Assembly: GCF_014190875.1 (NCBI RefSeq)
Contig: NZ_JACHVS010000001.1
Span: 558,001 to 622,000, forward strand
Direction of reading: 5' to 3'
Origin: Paeniglutamicibacter cryotolerans
Lineage (GTDB): Bacteria > Actinomycetota > Actinomycetes > Actinomycetales > Micrococcaceae
DNA length: 64,000 nucleotides
The translations under genes and the position numbers were made by a program. The notes under the pieces were generated by a model. It saw only the letters and a program-made list of their open reading frames with translations, had not been told where the DNA came from and did no database searches. Of this stretch, positions 56,693 to 64,000 are shown piece after piece; positions within the stretch are counted from its first letter, which is position 1; each line of letters begins with the position of its first letter.

Positions 56693-58084
56693 TCAACTGC
56701 TACCGGGTAACGGGGGAGCTGTCGAGCGGTAGGAATGGCCGGTTGGTGTCGTGATTTCCAGAGTATGCCGGCGGCCGGGAACAGGCCGCTCGCTCCAACC
56801 GGGTGCCTCTTTGGTTAAGTTGCAGGCCTGGCAACGTCCGCTACCATTAGCGGCACTGGTCGGACCGCCGTTTGCCCATTGCTGGATATGGTCTATCCGT
56901 CGCATCGGGGCGTTGCATCCGGGGGTCCTGCATACCTGATCGCGGATCTGGATCAGCTGGCGCAGCGACGGTGGAAAAATACGTTTGTGCGAGTCCATGG
57001 CCACGAGCTCCCCGGTTCGCGGAGCGGTGAAGATCCGCCGGACCCAGCATTTCACCGTGGATTCCCCCTTCGGTCCGGTCACGATCCAGCGCGCCCATGC
57101 GGCGGGCATGGCCCCGTATCCCTGCAGCTGCACCGGTTCGGATTCGGACTGAAACAGCGTCCGGTCCGTCATGACCAGGTTGATGGTCACCGGCACCCCG
57201 TGATCGGATTTGGCCCCGGTGAGCCGTTCGAAGAACTCGTCGACGCGGATTAGTTCGCGGGTTCGACCGTCTCCCGCGGCAACCTTGGTGGCGACCGCGC
57301 TCTCGAGTGTTTCGGCGATGATCAGGCCCATCTCCACCGGAACCATCCCGGTCACCCGCATCATGGCATCGGGTTCAGGAATGAAGGAGATGCGTCTCTT
57401 CCTGGCGGCAGCCGCGGCCTTGGCCACCGCATTGCGAGGATCAACTTCCTGGGCCTTGACCCGGTTAGCCAGCTGTTTCACCCCCTCGCCGGTGAAGTCC
57501 CCGGGGTGCTCCTGAACCGCTGCATCCACCTTTGGGCGCAGCGCCGACGACAGGCCTTGGGCTTCCGCGGCGATGACCAGCGCCCGCGTCTCGCTGATGG
57601 CACCGCGCGTGAGCGCCCGCATCGTCAACGGCATGTCCTGGACAAGGATCTTGGAGAGCGCAAGGAGCCGTCGACCGGCGTCGGGAGCCTCCTGCCTGGC
57701 CAGTCCGACTTGGGTCCCCACTCCCCGGCCCTGGGTGTCGATCCCGGTTCCCGCTGCAGCTTGGCGCTCCCGGGTCCGGGCATCGAGTGCTACGGTGGCC
57801 AGGACTTGGACCGCGGCAAGGGCCGATTTGTCCCGCTCAATGGTGTCCAGCAGGTCTATCAGCCCGGCCTCGCCGAGGTCGACATCGATGCCTGACGCCC
57901 GGACCGCGAACGCATCGAGCAGGGCCAAGTCATCGGGCGAGGAAATCATCGCATCGATGTCCAGCGGGGTCTCGCGCGATGAGCAGGCCCCCGCCAGCGG
58001 GACGCCAGCGGGGAGGGTGGTTCCGGAAGGGTTTTCCGAGACCCGTTCTAGATTTATTTCACCTTCTGAAATTTCATCGAACAT
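56693..58084 (-). CDS. HNH endonuclease with DUF222 domain
   Basis: A 463-residue protein with an N-terminal DUF222 region (about residues 60-330) and a C-terminal HNH nuclease: CRTPGCNAPMRRIDHIQQWANGGPTSAANGSGRCQACN. The zinc-knuckle cysteines and the HNH residues (DHI, N, N) are intact. This family is highly multiplied in actinobacteria, and its role is unknown; mobility or defence has been suggested. ATG 58084 gives the usual N-terminus. It converges with the YqaJ-like gene, with 6 bp between the stops. A less GC-rich spacer of about 175 bases lies upstream. Confidence 0.88.
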   Translation of the reverse strand: MFDEISEGEINLERVSENPSGTTLPAGVPLAGACSSRETPLDIDAMISSPDDLALLDAFAVRASGIDVDLGEAGLIDLLDTIERDKSALAAVQVLATVALDARTRERQAAAGTGIDTQGRGVGTQVGLARQEAPDAGRRLLALSKILVQDMPLTMRALTRGAISETRALVIAAEAQGLSSALRPKVDAAVQEHPGDFTGEGVKQLANRVKAQEVDPRNAVAKAAAAARKRRISFIPEPDAMMRVTGMVPVEMGLIIAETLESAVATKVAAGDGRTRELIRVDEFFERLTGAKSDHGVPVTINLVMTDRTLFQSESEPVQLQGYGAMPAAWARWIVTGPKGESTVKCWVRRIFTAPRTGELVAMDSHKRIFPPSLRQLIQIRDQVCRTPGCNAPMRRIDHIQQWANGGPTSAANGSGRCQACNLTKEAPGWSERPVPGRRHTLEITTPTGHSYRSTAPPLPGSS

Positions 58085-58259
58085 ACATCCATTTTTTCGC
58101 CCGAACCGTTTGGAAAAACAGCCCAATCATCCTATCGCGATGGATAAAAATACTAGTCAGATAATGCTTTGGTTATCCACACGGCTGCGTGCAGGGGGTG
58201 CGCCACAGCCCCGTCGATGCATCCCACACCGGCCGCCGGAGCGTCGAGTTCCGGGGAGA

Positions 58260-59357
58260 TCAGATCCCCGGGCGGCGCATGGCCACCGGCACCGGAAGCG
58301 CCTCGGGGTACTTTTCCTGAAGCTCGGCGATCAGCTTCTCGCGCACGTAACTCTTGAGCGCGATCAGATCGGCCGCGTTCCGGGCACTGACGAAGACGCT
58401 CACGTTCAGTGTGCCTCCCACGGCATCCGCAACGGTCAACGACCCGTTGCGGCCGTCCCACAGGTCAGTGGCATCGAGCAGCTGCTTCAGCCGGGTGCGC
58501 AGGTGCTCGATGGGTGCGTTCCAGTTCAGATCCAGCATGACGCTGCCACTGATTTCCGAGCTCCTGCGCGACCAGTTCTCGAAGGGCGTCGTGGTGAAGT
58601 AGGTCGAGGGCAGGATCATCCGGCGCCCATCGGGCATCAACACCACGACATAGGTGAGGGTGATCTCCTCGATCACCCCGCGCTGCATCTCCACCATGAC
58701 GGTATCCTCGACGCGGATCGCGTCGGTGAAGGCGATCTGCAGCCCGGCAAAGACATTGCTCAGCGAGCTCTGCACAGCAAGGCCCGCCACGACGGAGATC
58801 AATCCGGCCGAGGCCAGTAGACCGGCGCCCAGGGCTCGCACCTCGGGGATGGTCAGCAGTGCCCCAGCGACGGCCAGCACGAGGATCAACGCAGTGGCCA
58901 CCCGGCGCAACAGACCGATCTGGGTACGCAGCTTCGCCACCCGGCGCGGGTTTTCCAGGTCGGTGCGGTACCTGGCCATCAGGACGTCTTCGAGTAATCC
59001 CAACAGCACTATGAGCAGCGCGGCGATGGAACCGATCAGCCCGAGGACCAGCAGGAAGGCGATGGTTTTCGTCCAGGCATCGGCGTAGCCGGAGGCCTTC
59101 ACCACGGCGAGCGTGACGCCGAAGGCCATCACCAGGAAGAACGGCAACCGCGACTTTGCCACATCGCGGCGCAGCAGCGGCCGATGGCGCAGAACGTAGT
59201 TCACGATCAGGAACAGCGCGATGGTGACCACCAGGACGGCCGCCAGGCCGATGCCCACGGCAAGCCAGGGCTTCACGAGGTCGGGGACGGCGTCGCCGCC
59301 GGCGTTCTGCACTGCCTCGTCGAGGGTGTCACTGACTAAGGGGGATAAATCCTGCAT
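58260..59357 (-). CDS. Mechanosensitive ion channel family protein (MscS-like)
   Basis: A 365-residue membrane protein with four or five helices: one near residue 40, a pair around 75-120 and the pore helix at about 170-205, rich in Gly/Ala (LGAGLLASAGLISVVAGLAVQSSLSNVFAGLQIAF). A cytoplasmic beta domain follows (FTDAIRVEDTVMVEMQRGVIEEITLTYVVV and PSTYFTTTPFENWSRR). MscS channels release solutes on hypo-osmotic shock. ATG 59357 was chosen just before the conserved N-terminus. Confidence 0.9.
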   Translation of the reverse strand: MQDLSPLVSDTLDEAVQNAGGDAVPDLVKPWLAVGIGLAAVLVVTIALFLIVNYVLRHRPLLRRDVAKSRLPFFLVMAFGVTLAVVKASGYADAWTKTIAFLLVLGLIGSIAALLIVLLGLLEDVLMARYRTDLENPRRVAKLRTQIGLLRRVATALILVLAVAGALLTIPEVRALGAGLLASAGLISVVAGLAVQSSLSNVFAGLQIAFTDAIRVEDTVMVEMQRGVIEEITLTYVVVLMPDGRRMILPSTYFTTTPFENWSRRSSEISGSVMLDLNWNAPIEHLRTRLKQLLDATDLWDGRNGSLTVADAVGGTLNVSVFVSARNAADLIALKSYVREKLIAELQEKYPEALPVPVAMRRPGI

Positions 59358-59517
59358 CGAACCAGCGTGACACATCCAACCGGATCATTTATGACTTGTC
59401 GGGCTCGCCACACAAATCCCGGACCCGGATTCGGTGCTGTTTCCCACTGGTGCGCAGGCAAGATGCGGGAACATGCTTGATGCGTCACACCCGCTTTCCT
59501 CGCACTGGAGCATTGAA

Positions 59518-60093
59518 ATGAACAAGGCATTACGCGCGGGCATCATGAGCGCGCTATTGGTGGCAGGTTTGGGCATCGCACCCGCCGTACCCGCCGTTTC
59601 GGCACCCGTTCCCAGCGCGCCGGCAAGCGCGCCATATTGCGGCATCACCTGGGGCTCGGGGGCCGACCACGTCACCGGGACCTCCTCGGCACGGATCAGC
59701 AACGTCCGCGCGGGGGAGCACACCTGCTACGACAGGCTCGTGATCGACCTCAAGGGCAAGATCAAGGGCTACGACGTCCGCTACGTCAAGGCCGTCTACA
59801 CCGAGGGCCAGGGCAGGAAGGTCCCGCTGGCGGGGACCGCCGACCTGCGCATCATCGTCAATGCGGTGGCCTACGACTCGGCCGGCCACCGGACCTACAA
59901 CCCGAAGAACAATGCGAAGGCCGTCAACGTCACCGGCATGCGCACGTTCAAGCAGGTCGCCTTCCTGGGTAGCTTCGAGGGACAGAGTTCCTTCGGGCTG
60001 GGCGTCCGGGCCAGGTTGCCGTTCCGCAGCTTCGTGCTCGCCGGGCCGGGGGCGGGAAGCCGCCTGGTCATCGACGTCGCCCACCGCTGGTAG
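59518..60093 (+). CDS. Exported AMIN-like domain protein
   Basis: A 191-residue protein with a signal peptide (ALRAGIMSALLVAGLGIAPAVPAVSA, AxA cleavage site) followed by one domain. The domain has two cysteines (PYCGITWG and HTCYDRLVIDL) that may form a disulfide, and ends in RSFVLAGPGAGSRLVIDVAH, typical of AMIN-like domains in actinobacterial secreted proteins. ATG 59518 has GGAG 8 nt upstream. It probably binds cell-wall components; function is not established. Confidence 0.82.
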   Translation: MNKALRAGIMSALLVAGLGIAPAVPAVSAPVPSAPASAPYCGITWGSGADHVTGTSSARISNVRAGEHTCYDRLVIDLKGKIKGYDVRYVKAVYTEGQGRKVPLAGTADLRIIVNAVAYDSAGHRTYNPKNNAKAVNVTGMRTFKQVAFLGSFEGQSSFGLGVRARLPFRSFVLAGPGAGSRLVIDVAHRW

Positions 60094-60203
60094 GCCGGGG
60101 ACGCACTTGAGGTCCAAGGGCAAGTTCCCAGCCGGACGCAACAACAGCGTCATCGAGCAACGGCCCCCCTGCACTACGCACGCGAATGTGTCACGATTCT
60201 TCT

Positions 60204-61193
60204 ATGAGCCGCGCCTATAAACATGTCGATGTTTTCACTTCCATCCCGTATCTGGGCAACGCGCTGGCTGTAGTGCTCGATGGCGAGGGCTTGGATGCCG
60301 CAACCATGGCCGGCATCGCGAACTGGACCAATCTGGCCGAGACGGCCTTCCTGTTCCCTCCCACCGACCCGGGCGCCGACTACAAGGTACGGATCTTCAC
60401 CACCACCACGGAGCTGCCCTTTGCCGGGCACCCCACGCTCGGCGCGGCCCACGCTTGGCTTGAGGCCGGCGGCCGCCCCCGCAACGAGGGCCGGATCGTG
60501 CAGGAATGCGGCGCCGGCCTGATCGAGCTACGGGTCCAGGACTCCCCCGTCGACGGCACCTCGGCGCAGCTCGCCTTCAAGGCCCCGCCGCTGGTGCGCA
60601 CCGGCCCGCTCGAGGACGACGTGCTGGAATGGGCCATCTCCGGGCTCGGCATCACGGCCCGGGACGTGTTGGCCCACCAGTGGCTGGCCAATGGTCCGAC
60701 CTGGGCCGGGCTGGTGCTGCGCGACGCCGATCTGGTGCTGGCGCTCGAACCGGACTTCGCGACACTGGCCGGGCTGGAGGTCGGAGTGATTGGCGCCTAC
60801 GACAGCCAGGGCATCGCCTCCGGAACCTACGGCCCCAAGGGCTCCGCACCGCGGGCCCCCGGGACCATCGCCGAGCTGCAGCCGCTGAACGAGGAGGATA
60901 CCTTCCGTTCCACCGAGCATTTCAGGAACGTCGTGTCCGGCGCGCCAGCCGACTTCGAGGTGCGCGCCTTCATCGCGGGCGAGGGACTGCCCGAGGATCC
61001 GGCCACCGGGTCGCTGAATGCCGGGTTCGGCATCTGGCTGACGGAGGCCGGGCTGGCCCCGGACACCTACACCGTGCGGCAGGGAACCCGGCTGGGCCGC
61101 GCGGCGCGGATCGACGTGCTCCGCGACGACTCCGGCGTCTGGATCTGCGGTGACACAGTAACCTGCGTGGACGGGTTCATTTACGCCGGATGA
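60204..61193 (+). CDS. PhzF family isomerase
   Basis: A 329-residue protein of the PhzF/diaminopimelate-epimerase fold. Features are the N-terminal HVDVFTSIPYLGNALAVVLDGEGL (with family-typical GN), the ELPFAGHPTLGAAHAWL loop, and the late EGLPEDPATGSLNAGFG (D-P-xT-GS motif). The substrate of most family members is unknown. ATG 60204 was chosen; there is no ribosome binding site, and a CACGAT hexamer 7 nt upstream may mark a weak leaderless promoter. Confidence 0.87.
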   Translation: MSRAYKHVDVFTSIPYLGNALAVVLDGEGLDAATMAGIANWTNLAETAFLFPPTDPGADYKVRIFTTTTELPFAGHPTLGAAHAWLEAGGRPRNEGRIVQECGAGLIELRVQDSPVDGTSAQLAFKAPPLVRTGPLEDDVLEWAISGLGITARDVLAHQWLANGPTWAGLVLRDADLVLALEPDFATLAGLEVGVIGAYDSQGIASGTYGPKGSAPRAPGTIAELQPLNEEDTFRSTEHFRNVVSGAPADFEVRAFIAGEGLPEDPATGSLNAGFGIWLTEAGLAPDTYTVRQGTRLGRAARIDVLRDDSGVWICGDTVTCVDGFIYAG

Positions 61194-61267
61194 TCGGGAC
61201 CCCCGCGCAGCGGGTATGTGGCGTGTGAAATTGCGCTCACATGACCATGGCGCCGGGGCCGTAGGAG

Positions 61268-61273
61268 TAGTCT
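61268..61273 (+). promoter_or_regulatory. -10 element of a probable leaderless promoter
   Basis: TAGTCT is at -12 to -7 relative to the GTG at 61280, fixing that GTG rather than the TTG at 61277 as the start. Confidence 0.5.
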
Positions 61274-61279
61274 CGATTG

Positions 61280-62785
61280 GTGACTCAGCCCAGCAAAACC
61301 CAACTATCCGAAGACAAAAAAGCCTGGACCGCGCTCTGGGCCCTGGTCATCGGGTTCTTCATGATCTTGGTGGACTCCACCATCGTCTCCACCGCCATGC
61401 CCGCCATCATGCGCGGGCTCGACACCGACATCAACGGCGTCATCTGGGTCAACAGCGCCTACCTGCTGGCCTTCGCCGTACCGCTGCTGATCACCGGCAG
61501 GCTCGGCGACCGCTTCGGCCCACGCAACATCTATCTGGTCGGGCTGTTCATCTTCACGCTGGCATCGCTCTGGTGCGGCCTGTCCCCCGATGTGACCACG
61601 CTGATCGTCGCCCGCGTCGTGCAGGGCCTGGGTGCGGCGCTGATGTCCCCGCAGACGATGACCTTCATTACCCGCATGTTCCCGGTCGCCCGTCGCGGTG
61701 CCGCCATGGGCGTCTGGGGCGCCGTGGCCGGCATCGCCACGCTGGTCGGCCCGATCGCCGGCGGCATCTTCGTGGACACCCTGGGCTGGGAATGGATCTT
61801 CTTCGTCAACGTCCCGGTCGGCATCATCGCGATCTGGCGCGTGCTGCGCAAGGTGCCCGAGCTCGAACGCCACTCGCACTCCTTCGACTGGGTCGGCGTC
61901 GCGCTCTCCGCAGCCGCCATGTTCCTGATCGTCTTCGGCATCCAAGAGGGGAACAACTACTCCTGGGGCCCGATCTGGGGCTGGTTTGGCATCTGGCACA
62001 TGATCGGCGCCGGTGTTGCGCTGCTGATCCTCTTCGTCCTGTGGCAGGGCGCCGGCCGCGTCGAACCGCTGGTGCCGCTGGGCCTGTTCAAGGACCGCAA
62101 CTTCTCCCTGGCCAACATCGCCATCGCCTTCATGGGCCTGTCCATCACCGCGATGAGCTTCCCGATGGTGCTCTACCTGCAGTCGGTGCGTGGACTCACC
62201 CCCACCCTGTCGGCCCTGATGCTTGCCCCGATGGCGGTGGTTTCCGGCGTGCTGGCACCGTTGATCGGCAAGAACATCAACCGGGTCGACGCCCGCAAAT
62301 TCGCCATCCCCGGCTTCTTCCTCTTCGGGGCATCGATCACCGTCTACGGGCTGATCCTGGGCCCGGATACGCCGTTCTGGCTGCTGCTGCTGCCGCCGCT
62401 GGGCATGGGCATCGGCAGCGCGATGATCTGGCCCTCGGTCTCGATGACGGCTACCCGCGATCTGGGCCAGGCCGATGCCGGCGCCGGATCGGGCGTGTAC
62501 AACACCACCAGGCAGGTCGGCTCAGTACTCGGTTCGGCGCTGATCGCACTGATGATGGAGTCCCGGATCGCCGCCGAAACCACGCTGGCGACGGCCGGAA
62601 TGCAGGGCGCCGCCCCGGCCGCCGATGCAGGCGAAATGGGCGGGGCGATCCCCGTCTTCCTGCATGCGGCGGTATCCACGGCACTGGGCCAGGCGCTGCT
62701 GCTTCCGGGCATCGTGGCCATGGTCGCGGCGCTTGTCGCCTTCGCGTTCCGCAAGACCCCGGTCCGCCCGCCCGCCGGCCTGTGA
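61280..62785 (+). CDS. MFS transporter, DHA2 (EmrB/QacA) family
   Basis: A 501-residue drug:H+ antiporter with about fourteen membrane helices. Motifs are GRLGDRFGPRNIYLVGL (motif A), VVQGLGAALMSPQ (motif B region) and AVAGIATLVGPIAGGIFVD (motif C). It expels a hydrophobic cation or drug of unknown identity. The start is GTG 61280, coincident with the predicted transcription start. A TetR regulator follows after 13 bp in the same direction, so the pair is probably autoregulated. In contrast to the DHA2 gene at 32609, it is intact. Confidence 0.9.
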   Translation: MTQPSKTQLSEDKKAWTALWALVIGFFMILVDSTIVSTAMPAIMRGLDTDINGVIWVNSAYLLAFAVPLLITGRLGDRFGPRNIYLVGLFIFTLASLWCGLSPDVTTLIVARVVQGLGAALMSPQTMTFITRMFPVARRGAAMGVWGAVAGIATLVGPIAGGIFVDTLGWEWIFFVNVPVGIIAIWRVLRKVPELERHSHSFDWVGVALSAAAMFLIVFGIQEGNNYSWGPIWGWFGIWHMIGAGVALLILFVLWQGAGRVEPLVPLGLFKDRNFSLANIAIAFMGLSITAMSFPMVLYLQSVRGLTPTLSALMLAPMAVVSGVLAPLIGKNINRVDARKFAIPGFFLFGASITVYGLILGPDTPFWLLLLPPLGMGIGSAMIWPSVSMTATRDLGQADAGAGSGVYNTTRQVGSVLGSALIALMMESRIAAETTLATAGMQGAAPAADAGEMGGAIPVFLHAAVSTALGQALLLPGIVAMVAALVAFAFRKTPVRPPAGL

Positions 62786-62798
62786 GATTCTAGGTGCC

Positions 62799-63491
62799 AT
62801 GATCTCCTCCTCCGCCGTTCCCGATGCCGCGCTGCGCCTGCTGGTCGACAACGGCTTCGACGCCACCAGCGTCGATGCCCTGGCCGAGGCCGCCGGGATC
62901 AGCCGCAGCACCTTCTTCCGCCGTTTCGGCTCGAAGGAGGAAATGGTCTTCGCCGACCAGGAGGCGATCATCCACCATCTGGAAACGGTGCTCGCCACCA
63001 GCTCCCAGCCCCCGCTGCGCGCCGTGGTGAGCGCCGCCCTGGCCGTCTTCGACCAGCACACGGCCCGGCCCGAGGCGGCCGCGCTGCGTCACCGGCTGCT
63101 GCAGGACGTGCCGGCCCTGCGGGACCGCGAGCTGGTTTCCACCCACCGCTACGAACGCGCCTTCTCCCGCTTCCTGGCCGACGAGGATGTCTCAAGCCGT
63201 TCCTCCGGCCGGGCGCTGGCCATCGGCTACGCCGCAGCCGTGGTGGCGGTGCACAACGACCACCTGCGCGGCTGGCTGAAGGACAACGCGCCGACGCACC
63301 GGATCGGCCTCGAGGCCGACCTGGAGGCGTTCGCGGGGCTCTTCGAGGCCCGGATGCTCCCCGCCGCGCCGGCGAAGCCCCCCACACCGGCCGCGGCGAC
63401 GGTCGTCGTCACCGTCAACGGCGGCGGCGCCGATACCGAGGCCGTCTTGGCCCAGGTGCGGCGGGCCTTGGAGTCGCAGCAAGGCAAATGA
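62799..63491 (+). CDS. TetR family transcriptional regulator
   Basis: A 230-residue repressor. The helix-turn-helix is near residues 22-50 (TSVDALAEAAGISRSTFFRRFGSKEEMVF). The C-terminal ligand domain is Ala-rich and ends in an unusual hydrophobic tail (TVVVTVNGGGADTEAVLAQVRRAL). ATG 62799 was chosen; a longer frame from 62625 overlaps the transporter. It lies directly downstream of the MFS gene and probably controls it. Confidence 0.88.
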   Translation: MISSSAVPDAALRLLVDNGFDATSVDALAEAAGISRSTFFRRFGSKEEMVFADQEAIIHHLETVLATSSQPPLRAVVSAALAVFDQHTARPEAAALRHRLLQDVPALRDRELVSTHRYERAFSRFLADEDVSSRSSGRALAIGYAAAVVAVHNDHLRGWLKDNAPTHRIGLEADLEAFAGLFEARMLPAAPAKPPTPAAATVVVTVNGGGADTEAVLAQVRRALESQQGK

Positions 63492-63567
63492 ACCGCAGTA
63501 CCTTGACGTGACACTGCGTTTCATGGATGCTGGACTCACCCACGTCCATCGATCCCGGGGAGCACCC

Positions 63568-64000
63568 ATGAGCACCGCAGAAACCGACACGGCGTGGAGC
63601 GCCGACTTCCCGACCGGCGTCATGGAACCCGAGTACGAGCTCTGGGGTGAGGTCGAGGTGGACCCGGCTGGCCTCTTCGAAGACATCGGATCAGCTGACC
63701 GCGCCTATTGGGACCGTGCGCGACGCTTCATCCTGGACGAGGTCCGCCCGGTCATCGACGGCTACTGGGACCGCGCCGAATACCCGGTGGATCTGGCGAA
63801 GCGCCTGGGCGACCTCGACCTGCTGCGCGACGGACTGGACCTGGACGGCTACCCGGCCATGAGCGTACTGGCAGCCGGGCTGGTGAACATGGAGCTCTCC
63901 CGCGGCGACGGCTCGATCGGCACCATCGGCGCCGTGCAGGCGGGGCTGGCACTGCGTTCGGTCATCGACTGCGGCTCCCCCGAACAGATAGCGCAATGGG
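63568..64000 (+). CDS. Acyl-CoA dehydrogenase (5' part, runs off the window)
   Basis: The first 144 codons of an acyl-CoA dehydrogenase. ATG 63568 has GGGGAG 5 nt upstream. The visible part is the N-terminal all-alpha domain: RARRFILDEVRPVIDGYWDRAEYP, GLVNMELSRGDGSIGTIGAVQ and CGSPEQIAQW. The FAD and catalytic Glu regions lie beyond the edge. An acidic extension of about 45 residues precedes the domain. Such enzymes introduce an alpha,beta double bond into acyl-CoAs; the substrate is unknown. Confidence 0.87.
   Translation, partial: MSTAETDTAWSADFPTGVMEPEYELWGEVEVDPAGLFEDIGSADRAYWDRARRFILDEVRPVIDGYWDRAEYPVDLAKRLGDLDLLRDGLDLDGYPAMSVLAAGLVNMELSRGDGSIGTIGAVQAGLALRSVIDCGSPEQIAQW

Noticed and set aside
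55919..58126. Prophage remnant around the YqaJ-like nuclease
   Set aside because: There are no structural, integrase, lysis or annealing genes and no attachment repeats; chromosomal copies of both nuclease families are common in actinobacteria.
58173..58181. TTATCCACA, a perfect DnaA-box sequence
   Set aside because: A single box without a cluster, without dnaA/dnaN nearby and without a strongly AT-rich unwinding region is not evidence for an origin.

Overview
The window is one contiguous stretch of a high-GC Gram-positive chromosome. Dense gene packing, many 4-nt start/stop overlaps, frequent GTG starts, a DUF222-HNH endonuclease, a glycine riboswitch before gcvP, DtxR/IdeR-like iron boxes and apparently leaderless mRNAs all suggest an actinobacterium. 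The protein families fit the Arthrobacter/Paeniglutamicibacter group (Micrococcaceae), but I could not test this by search. I see no rRNA, tRNA, CRISPR array, prophage or replication origin.

Layout. 1-663 has an iron-box-like site and no gene. 664-6548 is a TetR regulator divergent from an amidohydrolase, FAD amine oxidase-like, cupin and aldehyde dehydrogenase operon, which looks like catabolism of an amine or its N-acyl derivative. 6647-11594 has a YibE/F membrane protein, a Zur-box-linked zinc-binding lipoprotein, a baeRF-type protein and the Mg2+ transporter MgtE. 11813-12856 is a decayed secreted-protein gene. 12883-19690 is the glycine-cleavage operon (riboswitch, gcvP, gcvT, gcvH, sdaA, GNAT), which turns glycine into one-carbon units and serine into pyruvate. 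19856-24863 holds a VIT1-type transporter, an SGNH hydrolase, a diverged FMN-binding/ApbE-like pair, a serine hydrolase and an RNase H fusion. 25136-28025 has formaldehyde dehydrogenase, a frameshifted heme-binding-like gene and an IS982-type element. 28020-34706 is a detoxification and efflux region: a GST-like reductase, an ABC exporter, two MarR regulators, a quinone reductase-like enzyme and a doubly broken MFS gene.

34787-44912 is iron acquisition. It holds a FecCD-type importer whose ATPase is fused to a siderophore-interacting reductase, two iron-siderophore binding lipoproteins and a complete FatBCDE/YclNOPQ-like importer. A leaderless metallo-hydrolase gene lies between the two systems. 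45093-46559 is a CAT-type amino acid permease. 46613-54654 is a seven-gene minus-strand operon (oxidoreductase, sugar ABC importer, two TIM-barrel isomerases) opposite a ROK repressor, probably for a cyclitol or rare sugar. 56030-64000 holds a YqaJ-type nuclease, an HNH nuclease, an MscS channel, a secreted AMIN-like protein, a PhzF protein, an MFS/TetR efflux pair and the start of an acyl-CoA dehydrogenase.

I did not find a system I can call new with confidence. The best leads are the ATPase-SIP fusion, the RNase H-DUF4440 fusion, the co-diverged FMN-binding/ApbE-like pair, and the two catabolic operons of unknown substrate.
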